10,606 nt of DNA from Bacillota bacterium (lineage in GTDB: Bacteria > Bacillota > Clostridia > Christensenellales > CAG-138), in the NCBI GenBank assembly GCA_023461495.1, contig JAEYLA010000122.1, positions 1 to 10,606 of the forward strand. The letters are read 5' to 3'. Below, one piece after another: positions 7,751 through 10,606 of the stretch. How positions within the stretch are numbered: the stretch's first letter is position 1; every line of letters starts with the position of its first letter. Below the pieces are notes generated by a model, which saw only the letters and a list, made by a program, of their open reading frames with translations, was not told the origin of the DNA and did not search any database. The translations under genes and the position numbers were made by a program.

Positions 7751-7780
7751 GAAGATGAGCGGTATACACCGCTCATCTTT
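7751..7780 (-). other. Intercistronic 12-bp hairpin between binding protein and ATPase genes
   Basis: Bases 7752-7763 (AAGATGAGCGGT) and 7768-7779 (ACCGCTCATCTT) are perfect inverse complements with a 4-base loop. In the direction of transcription the hairpin begins 23 bases after the binding-protein stop and ends about 35 bases before the ATPase start. No T-run follows it on the transcribed (-) strand, so it is unlikely to be a full terminator. By analogy with other binding-protein-dependent operons it probably protects the 3' end of the upstream message or partly attenuates, giving more binding protein than ATPase and permease. The structure is seen directly; the role is inferred. Confidence 0.75.
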
Positions 7781-7802
7781 TACGCGTATGATACAGCCCG
7801 GC

Positions 7803-8936
7803 TTACTTCCATCCGGTAAATTTTGAGCCATCATATACGCCGGCCTCGAAGAATACTTTTGCGATATTATCGGCCGTTACCGTAACCACATCAGCCTGCA
7901 CTGTTGCCACATCAACCGTACCATTATTGTAGGTAGTGTCCGTTGCCGGTGTTTGGCCTGCCAGCAGGGCACCTATAATGGCCTTAGTCCCCTTTACCAA
8001 AGCCTGAGAATCCTTGTAAACGGTCATCGATTGCTTGCCATCAATAATATACTGTACGGATGCCTCTACGCCGTCAGCACCGGTAATCGTGAGCGTGGTA
8101 ATCTCGGGATCAGCCCGAAATGCATCGGAGAGGGCACGGCAACAATCGTCATCCGCAGGGCCTAGCACAAAGCAATTACCCTTCGCATCAGCACCCACAG
8201 CGGTGAGATGTGCTTCTGCCAACGCCTTACAGGTAGCCATATTCCATTCGGTGTCGATCGTTTGCATGATAGCAATCATTTCATCGCGTGTAAGATCATT
8301 TTTGTCCTTAACCGACAATGCCTTGCCGCAATTGCGTACAACAAATGTGCCATCGGCAATATAGGGCTGCAAAGCCTTCCATGCGCCTTCGAAAAAGAGT
8401 ACGGAGTTGTTATCCGTCAGTGCTCCTGAATAGATATATAGGTTGTTCCCCTTCGTGCTACCCGCTTGTTCGATTAGATAGTCGGCCTGCGCCTTGCCAA
8501 CGGAGCGACTATCGAAGGTTACATAATAATCAAGCTTGTTGGTATTCATAATCAATCGGTCGTAAGAAATAACCGTAACACCCTCTGCCTTTGCATCGTT
8601 CACGGTAGAGGCTGCTGCTGTTGCATCGTAGGCGCACAGAACAATGATTTTAGCACCCTTGCTGATGAGCGTTTCCACGTTGGTTTTTTCCGTTGCAGAG
8701 TTATTTTGGCTGAACAAAATCTCATAATTGTAGTTTTCGCCGCCAAAAATATGCTCAAAATACTTCTGATCGTTCAGCCACCTGGATTCTTCTTTTGTGG
8801 GAAGCACAATCCCGATTAGAGCATCTTTTCCTGCAGACCCGCCAACTGCCTCATTTCCCGTTTGCGGCTGCGCTGCGCATCCAAAGAATGACATTGCCAC
8901 CATAAACACCAAGGCAACCGCGATTCGTTTTTTCAT
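7803..8936 (-). CDS. chvE: ChvE-like sugar-binding lipoprotein of ABC transporter
   Basis: This 377-residue periplasmic-binding-type protein captures the sugar outside the cell and delivers it to the permease. A basic N terminus (MKKR), hydrophobic core and FFGC lipobox put the lipidated cysteine at residue 20, as in Gram-positive binding proteins. ChvE-type marks follow: IGIVLPTKEESRW (41-53), a SxGAKIIVL strand (92-100), VISYDRLI (122-129), SGALTDNNS (170-178), and GADGVEASVQYIIDGKQ (286-302) followed by VYKDS. These group it with the ChvE/MmsC multiple-monosaccharide subgroup rather than RbsB or MglB. GGAGG (8948-8944) is 7 bases before the ATG. It is the first gene of the operon and lies directly behind a strong promoter. 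Oddities are several cysteines in the mature part, including an adjacent pair in DDDCC (265-266). The ligand cannot be read from sequence; several aldoses are possible. Confidence 0.92.
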   Translation of the reverse strand: MKKRIAVALVFMVAMSFFGCAAQPQTGNEAVGGSAGKDALIGIVLPTKEESRWLNDQKYFEHIFGGENYNYEILFSQNNSATEKTNVETLISKGAKIIVLCAYDATAAASTVNDAKAEGVTVISYDRLIMNTNKLDYYVTFDSRSVGKAQADYLIEQAGSTKGNNLYIYSGALTDNNSVLFFEGAWKALQPYIADGTFVVRNCGKALSVKDKNDLTRDEMIAIMQTIDTEWNMATCKALAEAHLTAVGADAKGNCFVLGPADDDCCRALSDAFRADPEITTLTITGADGVEASVQYIIDGKQSMTVYKDSQALVKGTKAIIGALLAGQTPATDTTYNNGTVDVATVQADVVTVTADNIAKVFFEAGVYDGSKFTGWK

Positions 8937-8989
8937 GTTTCCGCCTCCATATAATATGATTTGAAATGGGCCTTGTGATTTGTGGCTTG

Positions 8990-9018
8990 ATTATCTCATT
9001 TCGATTTGTTGGTGTCAA
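8990..9018 (-). promoter_or_regulatory. Strong sigma-A-type promoter of the transporter operon
   Basis: On the - strand, TTGACA (9018-9013) and GATAAT (8995-8990) are separated by exactly 17 bases, matching the consensus in 11 of 12 positions. Transcription would begin near 8983, leaving a leader of about 46 bases before the ATG at 8936. This is the only near-consensus promoter seen in the window and fits a highly expressed lipoprotein gene. The -35 box directly adjoins the repeat cluster at 9019-9075, so control by a DNA-binding protein just upstream is likely. Confidence 0.8.
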
Positions 9019-9075
9019 GCAAAAATATGCAAATAATTTACGCAAATATACGCAATTATGCAACAACATTTTGCG
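9019..9075. repeat. Cluster of TAYGCAA repeats, candidate operator array
   Basis: Four copies of TAYGCAA on the + strand start at 9026, 9039, 9049 and 9057. The copies at 9039 and 9049 form a tandem ten-base repeat (TACGCAAATA, TACGCAATTA). An opposed TTGCG at 9071-9075 follows. The cluster fills the space between the LacI-type stop codon and the -35 box of the transporter promoter. The same heptamer occurs twice, inverted and ten bases apart, upstream of the LacI-type gene (10211-10227). ACGCAA/TTGCGT half-sites are known from LacI-family operators such as that of PurR, so binding by the adjacent regulator is plausible. Direct repeats at about ten bases are unusual for that family, so another factor remains possible. 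Confidence 0.55.
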
Positions 9076-10065
9076 CTATGTTGTCTTCCGAATAATCAGC
9101 TTGGGTTGGAGCGCCACCTGCTGCAGCGCGCCTGCCGAAGACTGAATCCGTTTCATAAGAATGTTAATGGCAATAGAGATCATGTCTTCACTGGGGCTGG
9201 CGATAGTCGTGATGCCACCCTCCACATATTCCGATTCGGTAATGTTATCAAAGCCGAGAATTGCAATATCTTCAGGTATTTGCAGGCCCGCTTCCCGTAT
9301 AGCATGGATGGCACCGATGGCCATCAGGTCATAGCTGGCGAACACGGCATCTGGCCTCTCCTCCATACTTAAGAGCTCCTTCATTCTAAGGTAGCCACCC
9401 GTAGCGCCCCGCTCCCGGCCAACGGCAATAAACTGCGGCAGCCAGCTTGGAACGCGCTCTTCCATCACTTGTTTGAATATGACATGGCGGTTTTCCGTCA
9501 TGCGTTCTCCGATAAAGCCAATTTTTCGATATCCCCTAGCTAGCAAATGCTGAATCCCCATCACGATCCCGCTGGTTTCGTTGGTATGGATACAATCCAC
9601 ATCGATCATATCAAAGTACTTTGACGTCACCAGCATAACGGGTAGCCCGCTTTTATGGATCGCATGCATAATTTCCTCAGATATTTTTTCCTCATCGTCC
9701 ATCACAATCAAAAGGCAGCGCACGCCAATGCTTTTCATAATTCTGATAGCAGAATGCAAATTGCCATAATCAAAATTGGTAATTTGTATCACTGTGGAAT
9801 AACCGCGCTGTGCGAAGCGTTCTTGCGCAAGATGCACGATTTGGGCATAATATTCCGAGCAAACCTCCGCTACAATCAGCCCGGCGATATTCCATTCGGG
9901 AGAATATTTTCCGCCGCGCCCTTTTAGGGTATAGCCAAGTTCTTCCGCAGTAGCACGTACACGAGCCTGCACTTCTTTGCTAATGGAGTTGCTCCCGTTC
10001 AGGGCTCGAGACACAGTTGATACACTAATCTGCAGATGATCTGCAATCTCTTTCAAATTTGCCAT
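9076..10065 (-). CDS. LacI-family transcriptional regulator
   Basis: This 329-residue repressor-type protein has the normal family length. The N-terminal helix-turn-helix reads LKEIADHLQISVSTVSRALNGS (4-25), followed by the hinge region to about residue 60 (VRATAEELGYTLKG). The C-terminal periplasmic-binding-like domain shows AGLIVAEV (61-68), VIQITNFDYGN (92-102), HLLARGYRKIGFIGE (173-187), DAVFASYDLMAIGAI (239-253) and IAILGFDNI (267-275), the last being a family signature. It would bind a sugar from the cytoplasm and control the adjoining transporter operon, which runs in the same direction 139 bases downstream. GGAGGG (10077-10072) lies 6 bases before the ATG. Its own promoter overlaps a TGCAA-N5-TTGCA palindrome, suggesting self-control. 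Whether it represses or activates cannot be read from sequence. Confidence 0.95.
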   Translation of the reverse strand: MANLKEIADHLQISVSTVSRALNGSNSISKEVQARVRATAEELGYTLKGRGGKYSPEWNIAGLIVAEVCSEYYAQIVHLAQERFAQRGYSTVIQITNFDYGNLHSAIRIMKSIGVRCLLIVMDDEEKISEEIMHAIHKSGLPVMLVTSKYFDMIDVDCIHTNETSGIVMGIQHLLARGYRKIGFIGERMTENRHVIFKQVMEERVPSWLPQFIAVGRERGATGGYLRMKELLSMEERPDAVFASYDLMAIGAIHAIREAGLQIPEDIAILGFDNITESEYVEGGITTIASPSEDMISIAINILMKRIQSSAGALQQVALQPKLIIRKTT

Positions 10066-10089
10066 ACAAATCCCTCCATTTCAAAAACC

Positions 10090-10118
10090 ATAATAGCATT
10101 TTATTTCTATGTCTGCAA
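10090..10118 (-). promoter_or_regulatory. Candidate promoter of the LacI-type gene
   Basis: On the - strand TTGCAG (10118-10113) and TATTAT (10095-10090) are 17 bases apart, with 3/6 and 5/6 matches to the consensus. The predicted start near 10083 gives a short leader before the ATG at 10065 that still contains the GGAGGG site. The -35 box lies inside a TGCAA-N5-TTGCA palindrome, which fits autoregulation. The weak -35 suits a low-level regulator gene. Confidence 0.5.
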
Positions 10119-10151
10119 TTAATTTGCATTATTTGCGTGTTGCATTTTGCA
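10114..10151. repeat. Cluster of TTGCR half-sites with palindrome, candidate operator
   Basis: TGCAA (10114-10118) and TTGCA (10124-10128) form an inverted repeat with a 5-base spacer. TTTGCG (10132-10137), GTTGCA (10139-10144) and TTTTGCA (10145-10151) follow at 7- to 9-base steps. CATTTTGCR occurs here (10143-10151), at 10207-10215 and at 9067-9075, so the same element brackets the LacI-type gene. Position over its promoter suggests an operator. Seen directly as sequence; the binding protein is inferred. Confidence 0.5.
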
Positions 10152-10204
10152 CACCATGACGTATATTGTTTACTATATCCTCAAATGATCGGAGTTCACA
10201 CAAA

Positions 10205-10227
10205 AACATTTTGCATATTGTTGCATA
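10205..10227. repeat. Distal pair of TTGCATA repeats
   Basis: AACATTTTGC (10205-10214) is an exact copy of 9065-9074. TTGCATA occurs at 10211-10217 and again at 10221-10227, exactly ten bases apart. These are the inverse of the TATGCAA elements upstream of the transporter promoter. The site lies about 110 bases upstream of the predicted start of the LacI-type gene and could serve looping, or control of the rightward gene. Confidence 0.45.
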
Positions 10228-10483
10228 CTTAGCCACAATCTACGTCTTAGGTAGTTGCTTTCATAAAAAGAGGCGGCTCAATCATTCCTTTTTTGACCTT
10301 CGCAACATCAGAGCAAGCACATCCATGATTATAGTTAATTATACTTTTGTTAAATTAACTTATTGCTTTCTTTTTTGATAATTATTATACTGTTGCCGAG
10401 GCGGAACAGGTGCATGTCGCAGTCTTCCGAATTTACTATATGAGAAGGCAGCCTGTGCGCTGACGGAAAGGATCACACAAAAG
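10228..10483. other. AT-rich non-coding stretch with inverted repeat and weak rightward promoter
   Basis: Together with 10066-10227 this makes a gene-free gap of 418 bases between divergent genes. It holds an inverted repeat GTTAATT (10334-10340) with AATTAAC (10353-10359), containing the tighter near-palindrome GTTAAATTAAC (10349-10359). Directly after it a weak + strand promoter can be drawn: TTGCTT (10363-10368), 17 bases, TATACT (10386-10391). This would give a leader of about 86 bases before the GTG at 10484. No RNA gene or convincing small protein was recognised. Confidence 0.35.
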
Positions 10484-10606
10484 GTGCCGAAGTTTACTTT
10501 ACGAAATCGAAACGCTCCAGTTCTGTTGGCGCTCGTCTCCGGCCTTTTATTTTTTATCGGATTTGAAATAGGCGGCTATCAATTGGTGCTACGCAACGTT
10601 TCAAAC
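10484..10606 (+). CDS. N terminus of a membrane transporter, probably major facilitator superfamily (3' end missing)
   Basis: From a GTG at 10484 the frame stays open for 41 codons to the window edge; the same frame is open back to a stop at 10379, with no ATG. The peptide begins MPKFTLRNRNAPVLLALVSG, then LLFFIGFEIGGYQLVLRNVSN. It has a short basic N terminus, one strong hydrophobic segment (about 12-31) and a GGYQLVLRNVS continuation. This resembles the first helix and following loop of major-facilitator sugar/organic solute transporters. AAAGGA (10467-10472) lies 11 bases before the GTG, a somewhat long but usable spacing. It points away from the LacI-type gene, so the two share the 418-base control region. 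Function and true start are uncertain because only the N terminus is present. Confidence 0.55.
   Translation, partial: MPKFTLRNRNAPVLLALVSGLLFFIGFEIGGYQLVLRNVSN

Noticed and set aside
10166..10378. 70-codon open frame on the + strand
   Set aside because: TTG start without a ribosome site, in AT-rich DNA that carries repeats and a promoter; no recognisable protein features.
1..10606. CRISPR arrays, tRNA/rRNA genes, insertion sequences, toxin-antitoxin or phage genes
   Set aside because: No regularly spaced long repeats, cloverleaf sequences, transposase motifs or terminal inverted repeats were seen.

Overview
The window looks like a chromosomal sugar-utilisation locus of an anaerobic Gram-positive bacterium, most likely a gut-type Clostridia (Bacillota). 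The reasons are the purine-rich GGAGG-type ribosome sites, the lipoprotein-type sugar-binding protein, and the combination of a ChvE/GguA/GguB-type importer with DeoR- and LacI-family regulators. The genus cannot be fixed from the sequence alone.

Left part, + strand (1-1885): the 3' end of a ribulose-phosphate 3-epimerase family gene overlaps by four bases a KpsF/GutQ-type SIS-domain sugar-phosphate isomerase without CBS domains. A DeoR/GlpR-family regulator follows. This is the tail of an operon that starts before the window. It meets the next operon tail to tail, with an imperfect hairpin between them (2013-2060).

Middle part, - strand, read from 10065 down to 2106: a LacI-family regulator, then a strong sigma-A-like promoter (TTGACA, 17 bases, GATAAT). 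Behind it lies a five-gene operon: ChvE-like lipoprotein sugar-binding protein, double-domain ABC ATPase, permease, an L-fucose/L-arabinose isomerase-fold protein, and a short neutral-ceramidase-like metallohydrolase. A perfect 12-bp hairpin separates the binding-protein gene from the ATPase gene, as expected for differential expression of the binding protein.

Right edge, + strand (10227-10606): an AT-rich non-coding stretch, then the first 41 codons of a membrane protein, probably a major-facilitator transporter, divergent from the LacI-type gene.

How they may work together (inference): the ABC importer brings in an unphosphorylated monosaccharide. The isomerase-fold protein converts the aldose to a ketose or acts on a related substrate. 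The ceramidase-like hydrolase cleaves or processes a derivative in the cytoplasm. The SIS isomerase and the epimerase act on sugar phosphates such as arabinose-5-P, ribulose-5-P and xylulose-5-P. No kinase is visible, so one is expected just left of the window or elsewhere. The most unusual points are the ceramidase-fold protein with an altered zinc site in a sugar operon, the isomerase with a non-canonical active-site loop, and helically phased TAYGCAA repeats on both sides of the LacI-type gene.
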